Counted from the stretch's first letter, positions 39,481 to 49,029 are shown. The stretch is DNA of 64,000 nucleotides from an uncultured Opitutales bacterium (GCA_944389175.1 CALXLK010000002.1:124001-188000); one strand, 5' to 3'. The notes: generated by a model from the sequence alone, not told the origin. Made by a program: numbers and translations.

Positions 39481-42400
39481 ATGTATTTACGGCAGGTCAC
39501 CATCAACGGATTTAAAAGCTTTGCAGACAAGACGCAACTGTCTCTGACAAAGGGCATCACTTGCATAGTCGGGCCAAACGGCTGCGGCAAGAGCAATATA
39601 GTCGATGCAATCCGCTGGGTGCTTGGCGAGCAGAGCGCGAAGGCGCTCCGCGGCGGGAAAATGCAGGACGTCATATTTCAGGGCACCGAGACGCGCAAGC
39701 CGCTTCAATTCTGCGAAGTTTCGCTTCTTTTTTCGGAATGCGAGGACCAGCTGGGGACGTCTTTCCACGAGGTTGAAATAACCCGCCGCGCCTCGCGCGA
39801 CGGCGGCAGCGATTATTTTATCAACGGCAAGCTTTCGCGCCTGAAAAATATCCAGGAGCTTTTCATGGATACCGGCATCGGCCGCGTGTCGTACTCGTTT
39901 ATGGTGCAGGGGCAGATAGACCAGATATTGTCGTCAAACCCCGGCGAAAGGCGCTCGATTTTTGAGGAGGCGGCAGGCATAACGAAGTACAAGGCCCAGC
40001 GCAGGGAGGCGCTCAACAAGCTCGCCCTTGTCGAGCAAAACTTGGCGCGCGCAACCGACAGGCTCGAAGAGCTCTCGCGCCAGATAGAGTCGCTTAAGCG
40101 CCAAGCCGGCAAAGCGCTGCGCTATAAGCGGCTCTCGTTTCGCCTCAAGCATTTGGATTTGGCGATAAACGCCAAGGCCTACGCGGACAAGTCTGCCGAG
40201 TATGCAAGGCATGCCGCCGACTTGCGCGGGGCGTCTGACGAATTGGTCAGGATATCCCAAAAGATAGCCGATGGAGAGGAAAGGCTGGCCCGGGAGCGCG
40301 CGGTTAGGTTCGACCTTCAAGTGGAGCTTGAGAGGATGAGGCAGGCGGCTGCCGAGATACGTTCCCAGAAGGAACAGGCCCAGCACAACAGCGAATTTGC
40401 CGCCGTGCGCAAGAAGGATTTGCTTGAGCGCGCCCGCCAGATTTCAGAGGAAATACAATCTTTGCGCCAACAGGCGCAGATACTCGAGGGCAAGGCCAAG
40501 GGAGATGCGGAAGTTAAGCAGCTTCAGCTTGACATGGTCAGCCAGGACGACGAGGAGTTCAGAAGCCGCAGCGCCGAATTGGCCGAGACTGAGAATGAGC
40601 TTAAGGCCGCAGAGGGGTTGCTGTCGCAGGCCAGGGGAGACGTTTTAATGCTTGAAAGCGCGGTTGCGCGGCTGAGGGCCAACTGTACGACTCTCGAGGT
40701 CGATTTGAAATCCTACCAGGTGCGCCACGGGGCTTTAAGCGATGCAGTTTTTCAGTTAAAGGAAGAGAGCGCGGCGCTTGAGCGGAGAACTGCCGAGCTC
40801 GAAGAGGCCTACGAGAACGCCAATGAGCGCCTTGCCAATGCCGACGCCGACATGGTGCAGGCCAAGGAGCGCTCCCAGCAGCTGAGAACCCAATACAGAG
40901 ACAGGCAGATTGACATACAGAATCTGGATAGGCAACTTGCCTCGAAGAGCGCAAGCCTTAGCATATTAAACGACCTGCAGGCGCGAATGGAGGGCTTTTC
41001 CGAGGGCGTTAAGGCCATAATGCGGGGGGCTGCCGCAGATTTGGTATCGCCCCAGTCGGTGATGGTTATCAGTCAGAATGTTGAAATACAACCTGAATGG
41101 ACGCGCGCGTTTGAGGCCATGCTTGGTTCAGCGGTCGACGCGGTGGCCGTTGAAGACTCGTCAAAGCTCTTCCAAATACTCGATCTTTTGCGCGCCCGCA
41201 ATCTCGGGAATGCCTGTCTTGTTTCGGGGCGGGTTTCGGCAGGTGCCGAGCGCGTTGATTTGCCCGACGGAGTATTCGAGGCTCGCGACATTGTAAAGCC
41301 CTCTAACGAAAAGGTAGCGCCTTTCGTCGAAAACATAACGCGCGGTTGTTATTTTTGCCGCGATATTTCCGCTTTTGCGCGTTTTGCCGCCGAGCGCGAA
41401 AGTTTCAAATATTGGCTTGCCGTTGACGAGGGCGGCACGATGCTTGACTGGCGCGGCATGATGTACGTATCGGCTTCGGAGTCCGACAGAGACACCGAAA
41501 GCAGTTTTATACTTCGCTCGCGCGAGATAAAGAGGCTGCAGGATGAAATTCCGTGCGATAACGAGGCGCTGACGGAGCTCAATGAAGACGCCATGAGAAT
41601 CCAATCGCAGCTCGACGCGGCCGAGGCCGATATAGAAAGCTGCCGAGGCGTTTCCGTTGAGATAAAGCGCGAAATATCTTCCATGCGCGCCCAGATAGAC
41701 GCCGCGCGTTCGGCGTACGAGCAGAAAGCCCGCGACATAGAAAGTAAAAATCTGGCCTTGCAGGAGATGGAAAAATCGCGTTTTGAGGCGCAGGATAGGC
41801 TCGAGTCGGCCTCCCGCGAGCTTGCGCAGGCCCAGGAGAAGATAGACCAGGCCAAGCGGCTTTCCGAGGAGAAGGAAGGCCAGATTGCGCGTTTGCGCAG
41901 CGAGAAAGACCAAAAGTACGCGGCTGTTTCGGAGACGCGCCTGCAGCTTGCCGAAAAGAGATCGAGGCTTGAAAGTCTCGAGCGTGGCCTGGGGGCAATT
42001 AAGAGCCAACTTGAGGAAATATCCGGATCTATTTTGAAGAAGGAGGCCGAATTGGAGGGAGTCGGCCGGCAGTCTGCCAATCTCGATTCCGAGACGGAGT
42101 CTGAAAAGCGCCGAGCCGAAGAGCTTTCGCTGACGCTCCAGGCCGCCATATCGGCCATAGCCGGGCAAAACGAGAAGGTTGCCGGCATGGAGAGCCAGAT
42201 TTCGGAATTTGAGGGAGAGCTATCAGCCGACCGTCAGCGGCAAATGGTTTGCAATTCGCGCAAGAACGAGATTGAGGTATCGATGACGAAGTTAAAGGCA
42301 GGCATCGACTACATTGCCGACCGCATGCTTGCCGACTACGACACCCCGATTGCGGAAGTCGACTGGAAACTTCAGATATGGAAATCCGACGAGGAATTTC

Positions 42401-43191
42401 AGACGAAGGTCAAGCTAGACGAACTTGAAGACTCCGATTTTTCCGCCGTGCCCAAGCGCCAGCGCGGCGACCCCACCGAGGCGGACTTGGCGGCTATGGA
42501 CAGCCTCGATTTTGCCGAGATAGGCGAGGAGGTTCGCCAGCTGCGCGAGCGCATAAGCGCGATGGGCGCGGTGAATCTCGTCGCCATAGAGGAGTACGCC
42601 GAACTCAAGCAGCGCTACGATTTTCTCAAGGGGCAAACCGACGACTTATGGCAGTCGAAGAACGCCTTGATAGCCGATATCGACGAAATTAACGCGACCT
42701 CGCAAAAACTTTTCTCCGATACTTTCGAGCAGATAAAAAAGAATTTTGAGTTTACCTTCCACAAGATATTTGGCGGTGGTACGGCCGACTTGAAGCTTGT
42801 CGAGAGCCAGGACGTTTTGGATAGCGGTATAGAAATCATAGCGAGGCCCCCCGGCACGGTATTAAAGAGCCTATCGCTTCTTTCCGGCGGGCAGCGCACG
42901 ATGACGGCCGTATCGTTGCTGTTTGCCATATACATGGTAAAGCCCTCGCCGTTTTGCGTGCTCGACGAGCTCGACGCGCCACTGGACGATGCAAACATAG
43001 GCCGCTATACCGATATACTCAAAGACTTTATCAAGTATTCTCAGTTTCTAGTTATCACCCACAACAAGCGCACAATGTCTGCTGCGGGCACCATATACGG
43101 GGTAACAATGCAGGAGCGCGGCGTTACCACGCTTATTTCAATGCGCTTTAACGGGGAAGAGAAGGCCCCGGAATCGGAGGCAGGCAAGTAA
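39481..43191 (+). CDS. smc: Chromosome segregation protein SMC
   Basis: A 1236-residue ATPase of the condensin complex, complete. The N-terminal ABC half has Walker A GPNGCGKSN and the start MYLRQVTINGFKSFADKT. Long coiled coils (about 170-500 and 680-1040) flank a hinge at about 520-640, with FEAMLGSAVDAVAVED typical of SMC hinges. The C-terminal half has the signature LSLLSGGQRTMTAVSLLFA and Walker B PFCVLDELDAPLDDANI. It is probably co-transcribed with alaS. ScpA and ScpB are not in the window. Confidence 0.96.
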   Translation: MYLRQVTINGFKSFADKTQLSLTKGITCIVGPNGCGKSNIVDAIRWVLGEQSAKALRGGKMQDVIFQGTETRKPLQFCEVSLLFSECEDQLGTSFHEVEITRRASRDGGSDYFINGKLSRLKNIQELFMDTGIGRVSYSFMVQGQIDQILSSNPGERRSIFEEAAGITKYKAQRREALNKLALVEQNLARATDRLEELSRQIESLKRQAGKALRYKRLSFRLKHLDLAINAKAYADKSAEYARHAADLRGASDELVRISQKIADGEERLARERAVRFDLQVELERMRQAAAEIRSQKEQAQHNSEFAAVRKKDLLERARQISEEIQSLRQQAQILEGKAKGDAEVKQLQLDMVSQDDEEFRSRSAELAETENELKAAEGLLSQARGDVLMLESAVARLRANCTTLEVDLKSYQVRHGALSDAVFQLKEESAALERRTAELEEAYENANERLANADADMVQAKERSQQLRTQYRDRQIDIQNLDRQLASKSASLSILNDLQARMEGFSEGVKAIMRGAAADLVSPQSVMVISQNVEIQPEWTRAFEAMLGSAVDAVAVEDSSKLFQILDLLRARNLGNACLVSGRVSAGAERVDLPDGVFEARDIVKPSNEKVAPFVENITRGCYFCRDISAFARFAAERESFKYWLAVDEGGTMLDWRGMMYVSASESDRDTESSFILRSREIKRLQDEIPCDNEALTELNEDAMRIQSQLDAAEADIESCRGVSVEIKREISSMRAQIDAARSAYEQKARDIESKNLALQEMEKSRFEAQDRLESASRELAQAQEKIDQAKRLSEEKEGQIARLRSEKDQKYAAVSETRLQLAEKRSRLESLERGLGAIKSQLEEISGSILKKEAELEGVGRQSANLDSETESEKRRAEELSLTLQAAISAIAGQNEKVAGMESQISEFEGELSADRQRQMVCNSRKNEIEVSMTKLKAGIDYIADRMLADYDTPIAEVDWKLQIWKSDEEFQTKVKLDELEDSDFSAVPKRQRGDPTEADLAAMDSLDFAEIGEEVRQLRERISAMGAVNLVAIEEYAELKQRYDFLKGQTDDLWQSKNALIADIDEINATSQKLFSDTFEQIKKNFEFTFHKIFGGGTADLKLVESQDVLDSGIEIIARPPGTVLKSLSLLSGGQRTMTAVSLLFAIYMVKPSPFCVLDELDAPLDDANIGRYTDILKDFIKYSQFLVITHNKRTMSAAGTIYGVTMQERGVTTLISMRFNGEEKAPESEAGK

Positions 43192-43312
43192 CACGCCGCC
43201 GGCCGGGAAAAAGTTTCGGAATTACGTACGGGGGCGGCGCCGCAGCCCATATTTTTTATTGCCGAAGTCTATCGGCATTGCTTTCGAAGGCCAAATGCAA
43301 TTTTTTAATGCA

Positions 43313-43347
43313 ACAAAAACCCGCATCTTAGCGATGCGGGTTTTTGT
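43313..43347. terminator. Bidirectional terminator between smc and the amylase gene
   Basis: CCCGCATC-TTAGC-GATGCGGG, an eight-base-pair stem flanked by ACAAAAA and TTTTTGT. The flanks make it work on both strands, ending smc (plus) and the amylase (minus). Confidence 0.93.
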
Positions 43348-43366
43348 GTGGCGAGTGAAATAGATG

Positions 43367-44857
43367 TTACTTTAACTGCAGAATTGCGTAGCCGAAAGGC
43401 TCGAGCTTTGCAAATGTTTTGCCGTCTTTCGACTCTATCGCCGCGCCGCTTGATAGCATTGTCTTTGCCCCCTGCGTATCGAGGCTCGTTTCAAAGCTTA
43501 CCTTGGCGTTTTTGGCATTTACAAATATGGCGATGTTTTGCTTGCCGCATGTGCGCATAAACGCAATCACCGATTCCGGAGCGGAGGTTTCCAGCCATTT
43601 GGTCTGGCCGTTCCAAAGCGCCTCATTTTCCATTCTCAGGCTCGAAAGCTTCTTAAGCAGAGCCATTCTCCTCTTGCCCTGTTCTGTATTCAAGTTCTCC
43701 CAGCCTATTTCCAGCCTGCCGTGTTTGGGCGAGGAAAACATGGAGAGATACGAATCGTCGGCAAATTCGTTTCCGCAAAAGATCATGGGAATGCCGTCCA
43801 TTGTGTAGTTTATTACCATGACGGCGTCCATGCCCTTGTGGGTAAAGATGGTTTCATAGCGCTTGCCATGCTTGTAACAGCCGTCGCTTGCGGTATCGTG
43901 GTTGTCCAAGTCGCGCAACAGCCTGGCGCCAGTCGGGTATTTGCTTGAATCATTTTCCCATGCTTGGCGCGCGTCGGTCGCGGAAGCCTTTCCTGAAAAA
44001 ACGCGCATGAGAGCCTGGTGCCATTTGAATCCGTATTGGGCGTCGTAGGTCGATATTTGCGCTGTATCGCGGTCGCTTTCGGCAAGCATCATAATTCCCG
44101 GCTTTATTTTGCGAACCCGCTTCGCGGCTTCATCCAGAAAATCTGTGGGAACATACGCTTCGGCATCGATTCGGTAGCCGTCGACATCAAATCTTTTCAC
44201 AAAATATTCCATGTTCTCATACAGATACTCGCGCAGCTTCGGGTTTTTGAAGTTTAGTTCGGGGAAAGACCACGCGCCCTTCTTCACGTTGCCGTCCTTG
44301 TCGAGGACTACCATGTTCTTGTCCTTCTTTATAAGCGTAGCGTTCGGGCCGCAGTGGTAGTAGACTAGGTCGAGAATCACGCGCATGCCAAGCTTGTGCG
44401 CATCGTCGACAAAGTTCTTGAGATCGGCGTCAGTCCCGTAGTCGGGCTCTATCTTGAAATAGTCCTTCAGCCTGTACGGGTTCTTCGGGTTGTTAAGATT
44501 GGAGGCTTTCTGCCTTTTGCTCCAAAAGGCTTTGTCGGTGCCGTCGTCTATCTCGACAATCGGGCACAGATAGACAATGTTTACCCCGGTGCTCTTGATG
44601 TGCGGCAGCATTTGCCTGGCCCTGTCGAGAGTGCCCTCGTGCGTAAATACGGGCAGCAATATCTGGTAAATAATGGCCTTCTTGTTCTCGTCGGTCGTCG
44701 CCTTTGCAACGGGCTTGCTTGCAACGGGCTTGCCCGTCTGTTGCGCCGTTTGGCTAGCCTGCGCCTTAGGCGCGCCGGCCTGGGCGCCGGTGCACGAGGC
44801 GCCAAAAAAAGCCGCGGATAAAATCGCCGCTAAAAATATCGATGTACGTTTATGCAT
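43367..44857 (-). CDS. Secreted GH13 alpha-amylase-family lipoprotein
   Basis: A 496-residue glycoside hydrolase. The start at 44857 has AGGAGG four bases upstream and yields a lipoprotein signal (MHKRTSIFLAAILSAAFFGASC). A Gln/Lys/Pro/Ala-rich linker (to about 60) follows, then the (beta/alpha)8 barrel: DLVYYHCG (region I), DGYRIDAEAY with the nucleophile Asp (II), MLAESDRD with the acid Glu (III) and LDNHDTAS (IV). A small beta C-domain closes it. It probably acts on starch or maltodextrin at the cell surface. It stands alone, with a long leader containing an operator-like inverted repeat. Confidence 0.92.
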   Translation of the reverse strand: MHKRTSIFLAAILSAAFFGASCTGAQAGAPKAQASQTAQQTGKPVASKPVAKATTDENKKAIIYQILLPVFTHEGTLDRARQMLPHIKSTGVNIVYLCPIVEIDDGTDKAFWSKRQKASNLNNPKNPYRLKDYFKIEPDYGTDADLKNFVDDAHKLGMRVILDLVYYHCGPNATLIKKDKNMVVLDKDGNVKKGAWSFPELNFKNPKLREYLYENMEYFVKRFDVDGYRIDAEAYVPTDFLDEAAKRVRKIKPGIMMLAESDRDTAQISTYDAQYGFKWHQALMRVFSGKASATDARQAWENDSSKYPTGARLLRDLDNHDTASDGCYKHGKRYETIFTHKGMDAVMVINYTMDGIPMIFCGNEFADDSYLSMFSSPKHGRLEIGWENLNTEQGKRRMALLKKLSSLRMENEALWNGQTKWLETSAPESVIAFMRTCGKQNIAIFVNAKNAKVSFETSLDTQGAKTMLSSGAAIESKDGKTFAKLEPFGYAILQLK

Positions 44858-44978
44858 TTTTCCTCCTGTTTTAAGTTCGTCAGTCATAGCTGGTGGTGGC
44901 GTTTACTGGTGGGAATATTCTTTTGTTTGCTTATATATAAGTCAAGGGTATTGAAAAGTCATATTAAGGCATATTTTG

Positions 44979-45001
44979 TTAACAGTTAACCTAACTGTTA
45001 A
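44979..45001. promoter_or_regulatory. Perfect inverted repeat, probable operator of the amylase gene
   Basis: TTAACAGTTA-ACC-TAACTGTTAA, a perfect ten-base inverted repeat with a three-base spacer, 122 bases upstream of the amylase start codon. It lacks a T-run and is AT-rich, so a dimeric regulator site is likelier than a terminator. The regulator is not identified. Confidence 0.6.
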
Positions 45002-45400
45002 GATCTCCCCGGATATCGAATTATCATTTTGTTGCAGTATCATGTTCGGTCTAAGCCAAATTTTAAAACTAACCCTATGACAAACCAATTCCGAATATGT
45101 ATTGTTCTATAATAACGCTTTAATTGCGCTTAATATCCCGATGCTCGCAAAATCCAGACGATTTTTTTGCTGAAATTTTTGCGGCATGCTTCACATGTTT
45201 TGGGCAGACACGAAATAAACAAAGGGCTTTTTGACATTCCAAGTTACATTGTAAATATTCCTATTCTTGCGAGCCCAAATGTGGCAATTCTATAAGAATG
45301 GGCATATGGAATTTTTCTATTAGAATATTGATTCTCTCTTTGAAGAAATCAGGCGCAGTGAAAATTTTTCGCCTAAGAAGTTGCGCGTAAAAAATTCATA

Positions 45401-45434
45401 GTAAAAATTCTTTGCCGTTTCCAAAAGGGCAAAG
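45401..45434 (-). terminator. Terminator after recO (end of ten-gene operon)
   Basis: On the minus strand CTTTGCC-CTTTTGGAAAC-GGCAAAG is followed by AATTTTT. It lies 22 bases past the recO stop. Seven base pairs with a modest T-run. Confidence 0.65.
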
Positions 45435-45456
45435 TCTCGAGATTTTTTACGTATTG

Positions 45457-46074
45457 CTACAATACAATATCCGTATTTTCCAACGTCCAGCGGGTCAGCA
45501 TATCGAGGAGGCGGCGGGCTTCTTCAAGCAGCCCGCCGAGCTCGGCAGACGGAGTTTTTAGCATATGGCAAAAGCCGTTTCTGTCGGAAGGGGATAGCCT
45601 GCGAAAAAAGTCCTCCCTAACGGGATATCCCTGGGCCTTTGCCAAAAGATAGATGAATTTTAGCCTTACGGCGTCCAGGTTTCGGCTTGAAGCTATGCTG
45701 TCGAGCGCTTTTGATACAAAGTCGAACATAGCGGCCGTTTCGCCCATGTCGGTGCCGTTTGACTTTACTATGCCGGCTATCTGGCTTGCTGTCTTGAGCT
45801 TTTCGTACGAAGTCGATATGTCGCGCCTGGATTTTACGCTGTCAAATTCGGAAATAAAAAATACGGGGGCGGTTTCCTCGGCCATCGTAGGCATTTGCGC
45901 CAAAGCAGATATCTCTTCAAACAAGTCGGGGGCAATCGACGTCTTCTTTGCCGACATCTTTTTAAACAAGAACACCAACCCGCGCTCGCGCGAGAGCGCG
46001 CTAAGCATGAGCGCATTGTTTGCGCGCGGCTCCCTGTCGAGAATGAGGGCGGATATTTCGCATTGCCGGGGCAA
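45457..46074 (-). CDS. recO: RecO-like DNA repair protein
   Basis: A 205-residue protein resembling RecO, which loads RecA with RecR and anneals single strands. The N-terminal OB-like part reads CEISALILDREPRANNALMLSALSRERGLVFLFKK. A helical part has SSRNLDAVRLKFIYLLAKAQGYPV and follows LFEEISALAQM...FISEFD...TSYEKLKTASQIAGIV, the usual RecO layout. The C-terminal zinc cysteines seen in many RecO proteins are absent, and the protein is slightly short. It is the last gene of the operon that starts with recR, which supports the call. Confidence 0.7.
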   Translation of the reverse strand: MPRQCEISALILDREPRANNALMLSALSRERGLVFLFKKMSAKKTSIAPDLFEEISALAQMPTMAEETAPVFFISEFDSVKSRRDISTSYEKLKTASQIAGIVKSNGTDMGETAAMFDFVSKALDSIASSRNLDAVRLKFIYLLAKAQGYPVREDFFRRLSPSDRNGFCHMLKTPSAELGGLLEEARRLLDMLTRWTLENTDIVL

Positions 46075-46075
46075 T

Positions 46076-46717
46076 CTATTTCTTCTCCGTAAGTTCCGGG
46101 TTTACCGCGCCGCCGGAAATTATGAATTTCATGGCTTCCCCGACGCTCATCTTAAGAATTCTTATTTCCGATTCCGGCAGTATCAACAGAAATCCCCCCG
46201 TGGGATTGGGCGTAGTGGGCACAAACACATTGTACATCTTTTCGTCCTTAAGCGGCGCAACTTCGCCCGTTGCTTCGCTCGTCAAAAAGCCAACCGAATA
46301 GCAGCCTTTGCGCGGATACTCCACCAGCACGGCCTTTTGAAATACTGCCTTGTTCTGCTTCGAAAAGGTGTCGACAATCTGCTTGACGGTCTTGTAGACC
46401 TTGCCCATGAACGGAATCTTGTTTATGAGCTGCTCTGAAATGCTGATCATCATTTTTGCCACGAAAAAGTGCGACAATAACCCGAGCACCGCCACGAGTA
46501 AAATAACTATAACCGTCGAAAACGTATCTACGGCGATTCCGCCGAATCCGGAAGCGGGCAATGTCTTGTCGAAATACTCCATTATCGGAACAAGCACGAA
46601 CTTCGACATCGGCGCGCCTATGTTCTGAATTAGGAAAAGCATCACAAACACCGTGACGGCTATCGGAAGCGTTATGAACAGTCCGGTAAAAAAATAGTTG
46701 CCCAGTTTCTTAATCAT
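46076..46717 (-). CDS. DUF502 family membrane protein
   Basis: A 213-residue protein with two membrane helices (NYFFTGLFITLPIAVTVFVMLFLI and VDTFSTVIVILLVAVLGLLSHFF). The conserved DUF502 C-terminal pattern is present: IPFMGKVYKTVKQIVDTF, VLVEYPRKGCYSVGFLT, VPTTPNPTGGFLLILPESEI, MSVGEAMKFIISGG. The family is widespread in bacteria and plants (COV/LCV proteins) and lacks a defined biochemical function. The start at 46717 overlaps ybeY by 8 bases; one base separates its stop from recO. Confidence 0.9.
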   Translation of the reverse strand: MIKKLGNYFFTGLFITLPIAVTVFVMLFLIQNIGAPMSKFVLVPIMEYFDKTLPASGFGGIAVDTFSTVIVILLVAVLGLLSHFFVAKMMISISEQLINKIPFMGKVYKTVKQIVDTFSKQNKAVFQKAVLVEYPRKGCYSVGFLTSEATGEVAPLKDEKMYNVFVPTTPNPTGGFLLILPESEIRILKMSVGEAMKFIISGGAVNPELTEKK

Positions 46718-47177
46718 CGAATTTAAATATCGGTGTTTTAAAATGTTTGTCAAGAATTGCAAGCGCCATTGATTCGGCGTGCCGCATTATTAGGGCGTCG
46801 GATTCAAGAATGTCGTCGACGCCGGCAAGGTGCAGGTAGCCGTGGGCAAAGTAAAGGCTCAGCTCCCTGGAGGCGGTGTTTGAAAAACGGGGCGCGTTCA
46901 ACTTGGCCGTGTCGGCGGAGGCGCATACTTCGCCGGCATCGTCAGGGTCTTGCGGATCCCCCTCAAAGGTTATTACGTCGGTCGCTCCGGGCTTGCCCAT
47001 GAAGTCCTCATGAATCTTGGCAATTTGGGCATCGTCCATTACCACGAGGGAAAGCGTGCCCTCGGGCGCCCTGTATTCGGGCGGCATTTCTGCATCCAGA
47101 TACTTTATAAACCTGCGCAGTTTCTCCCTGTCGACTTTTACGCCCATGTGCAGATTGGTTATGTCAACGCCTCTCAT
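46710..47177 (-). CDS. ybeY: YbeY-family endoribonuclease (rRNA maturation factor)
   Basis: A 155-residue metalloprotein involved in 16S rRNA 3' maturation and ribosome quality control. The family core is visible as LSLVVMDDAQIAKIHEDFMGKPGATDVITFEGD and the metal motif FAHGYLHLAGVDD. In standard YbeY the motif is HGXLHLXGYDH with three zinc-binding histidines; here the third His is Asp. Asp can still bind metal, but this departs from the enzymes studied. It overlaps the sugar-isomerase-like gene by 4 bases and the DUF502 gene by 8. Confidence 0.88.
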   Translation of the reverse strand: MRGVDITNLHMGVKVDREKLRRFIKYLDAEMPPEYRAPEGTLSLVVMDDAQIAKIHEDFMGKPGATDVITFEGDPQDPDDAGEVCASADTAKLNAPRFSNTASRELSLYFAHGYLHLAGVDDILESDALIMRHAESMALAILDKHFKTPIFKFDD

Positions 47178-48130
47178 GAAAGCAAATCCTCGAAAAATTT
47201 GAGCGAATCGGCGGCCTTTGCGCCGGTTACTTTTCCGCTTAATTCCAGCGTGAATATGTGCTTTTGGGGATCGAAATATTTTCTTAGCGCGCGAAAATCT
47301 ATGCAGCCGTCGCCTAGGCCGATGTGGTCGTGGGCGTCGGCGTCGCAGTCGTGAATGTGCCAGCCGCCTATGTATTCGAGCGTGTCTTCTATAAGCCTTT
47401 GCTGCTGGTAAAGATGCTCAAGCTCCTTAATCTTGGAATGCCCCACGTCGTGCCAGGCCTTTACGCACGCTATGGCGCCTATTTCATTAAAGAGTTCTTT
47501 GAAAGTCCAGTCAAGCGGCAGCTCCGTTCTCCCTTCGCGGTTTTCTATCCCTATGTAAAGGCCGCGCTCGACGCAGAAATCCGATATTTCTTCGAGATTT
47601 TTCGCCAGAAATTTATAGTCTTTTGCCATGGCCCGCTCCGCGGTTTTTGCGCGGAATTTTTCGACATCTTTTTGAAATTGCGGAGTGGGTTGAAACTGCG
47701 ATATCGGTGCCCCGTCGAGATATTTTCCCAACTTGCGCCCGGGATTAAAAAACAATTGCGACAGCGCGCCGCTATGGGCGACCACGGCGCGCGCGCCAAG
47801 CTGGCCGGCAAGCTCGACGGTATTGCGCGTATAGCGCTGCCACTGGCTCGATTCCCCCGCATTTTTCGTCGATGGAGAAAACAAGTTTGGCGTAGGCCCC
47901 AAGGCATATACGGGCACCGGGCAGAAATTGTGCAGGGAGCATATCTTAACCACGCCATCGCCAACCGCCTTTACTATCCCGTCTATTAGCGTCACAGGAA
48001 GCGAATGCCCGAGTTCGACGTATTTATAGCCCAATTCTCTCGCCTTTGCCATCATGGCGTAGCCGTCGTCGGGGCAACGGCGCTGCAGAAAACTTGTAGA
48101 TATGGAAATTATTGGCGTTATCTGGTCCAT
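47174..48130 (-). CDS. Sugar phosphate isomerase/epimerase-like TIM-barrel protein
   Basis: A 318-residue protein of the AP endonuclease 2/xylose isomerase-like TIM-barrel superfamily. Visible features are ARELGYKYVELGHSLP, KICSLHNFCPVP, ARAVVAHSGAL, YIGIENREG, CVKAWHDVGHSKI, GGWHIHDCDADAHDHIGLGDG and FTLELSG. The His, Asp and Glu residues match the usual metal ligands (Glu in ENREG, Asp/His in WHDVGH, His in HIHD). The substrate cannot be read from the sequence. No sugar pathway surrounds it. It overlaps holB by 13 bases and ybeY by 4. Confidence 0.85.
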   Translation of the reverse strand: MDQITPIISISTSFLQRRCPDDGYAMMAKARELGYKYVELGHSLPVTLIDGIVKAVGDGVVKICSLHNFCPVPVYALGPTPNLFSPSTKNAGESSQWQRYTRNTVELAGQLGARAVVAHSGALSQLFFNPGRKLGKYLDGAPISQFQPTPQFQKDVEKFRAKTAERAMAKDYKFLAKNLEEISDFCVERGLYIGIENREGRTELPLDWTFKELFNEIGAIACVKAWHDVGHSKIKELEHLYQQQRLIEDTLEYIGGWHIHDCDADAHDHIGLGDGCIDFRALRKYFDPQKHIFTLELSGKVTGAKAADSLKFFEDLLS

Positions 48131-49029
48131 ATTCTAAGAGACGAAATCATAAAATATTCCAGGGCGAAAGAGTCGTTCATGTTTAGCTCCATCAGCCCGG
48201 AGGCCTTTTCGAGCGCCGCAACCACTCGGGCCGTCTTTACCGCGGGAACGCCGTTGCCGCCGAGCGCGCACCAGACGCATGCCTTTTCCAAATCCGAAAG
48301 CATTCTTTTGCATATGGCGCGCCTGTGCCCCTCCCTGAGCGAGGCCAGCATGTCTTCGTCGAGTTCTTCGGATTCGTCGATGTCTCCCGCGTTTTCCTCC
48401 AGAATCTGGGCCTCTATGGCCTCAAAGCGGGCAAGCAATCCGTAACAGCGCATCATGGCCTCCGAAAGCTTTACGGCTTTGCCGATGCCGGCCATTACGT
48501 CTTTCTGCCACGCCTTGTAGTCTTCCAGCCAAGCTTCCCATTCGGGCGAGTCCAGTTTGGCCTGGGCCGTATCCACGCGCAGGCTTATGCAGCGGCTTCT
48601 TATCGTATCGAGAATATCCCCCGGACGTGTTGAAAGCATGAATATGGTTGTCCGCGGCGGCGGTTCTTCAAGCGTTTTTAAGAACGCGTTTGCCGTTACG
48701 AAATTCATGCGGTCGGCCTCGTAGACTATGGCTACTTTTTGATCTCCAAAAACGGAAGTCTCCCTGATGTTTTTCAGCAGCTCCCTCATCGTATTGCGCT
48801 CCGGTTCGCCGTCGGTTTTGCCTATTTTTATCTGGCGCATCTTCCCCGACGGGCGCAGCTCAAACAAGTCGGGATTCTTTACGTACGAACGCCCGAAAAG
48901 CCTGCTTGCCATTTCGCGCGCAACGTATTCCAGCGGTTCCAGCGCCTTCCCGTAAAGCAAAATGGCATGGTGGAGCCTTCCCGCCTTCCGCGCCCTGTCC
49001 AATATCTCTATGGCCTTTTCTTCAGACAT
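48118..49029 (-). CDS. holB: DNA polymerase III delta-prime-like subunit
   Basis: A 303-residue AAA+ clamp-loader subunit. It starts MSEEKAIEILDRARKAGRLHHAILLYGK, where the family P-loop is degenerate as expected for delta-prime. It has KVAIVYEADRMNFVTANAFLKTLEEPPPRTTIFMLST and the arginine finger motif TIRSRCISLRV. The zinc-binding module of E. coli HolB is missing, as in many other phyla. Its 8-base overlap with tmk is a common arrangement. Confidence 0.9.
   Translation of the reverse strand: MSEEKAIEILDRARKAGRLHHAILLYGKALEPLEYVAREMASRLFGRSYVKNPDLFELRPSGKMRQIKIGKTDGEPERNTMRELLKNIRETSVFGDQKVAIVYEADRMNFVTANAFLKTLEEPPPRTTIFMLSTRPGDILDTIRSRCISLRVDTAQAKLDSPEWEAWLEDYKAWQKDVMAGIGKAVKLSEAMMRCYGLLARFEAIEAQILEENAGDIDESEELDEDMLASLREGHRRAICKRMLSDLEKACVWCALGGNGVPAVKTARVVAALEKASGLMELNMNDSFALEYFMISSLRIWTR

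Larger units (their letters stand above)
44858..45456. other. AT-rich intergenic region upstream of the amylase
   Basis: About 600 bases, clearly more AT-rich than the rest. It holds the amylase ribosome binding site, a TTGACT hexamer on the minus strand near 44943 without a clear -10, the inverted repeat at 44979-45001 and the recO-side terminator. The central part (about 45005-45400) has no open frame of note and no recognised RNA. It could hide a small RNA or a decayed gene. Confidence 0.5.

Noticed and set aside
41161..42168. 335-codon minus-strand frame inside smc
   Set aside because: Antisense to the coiled-coil region of smc; low-complexity Leu/Arg-rich protein without motifs.
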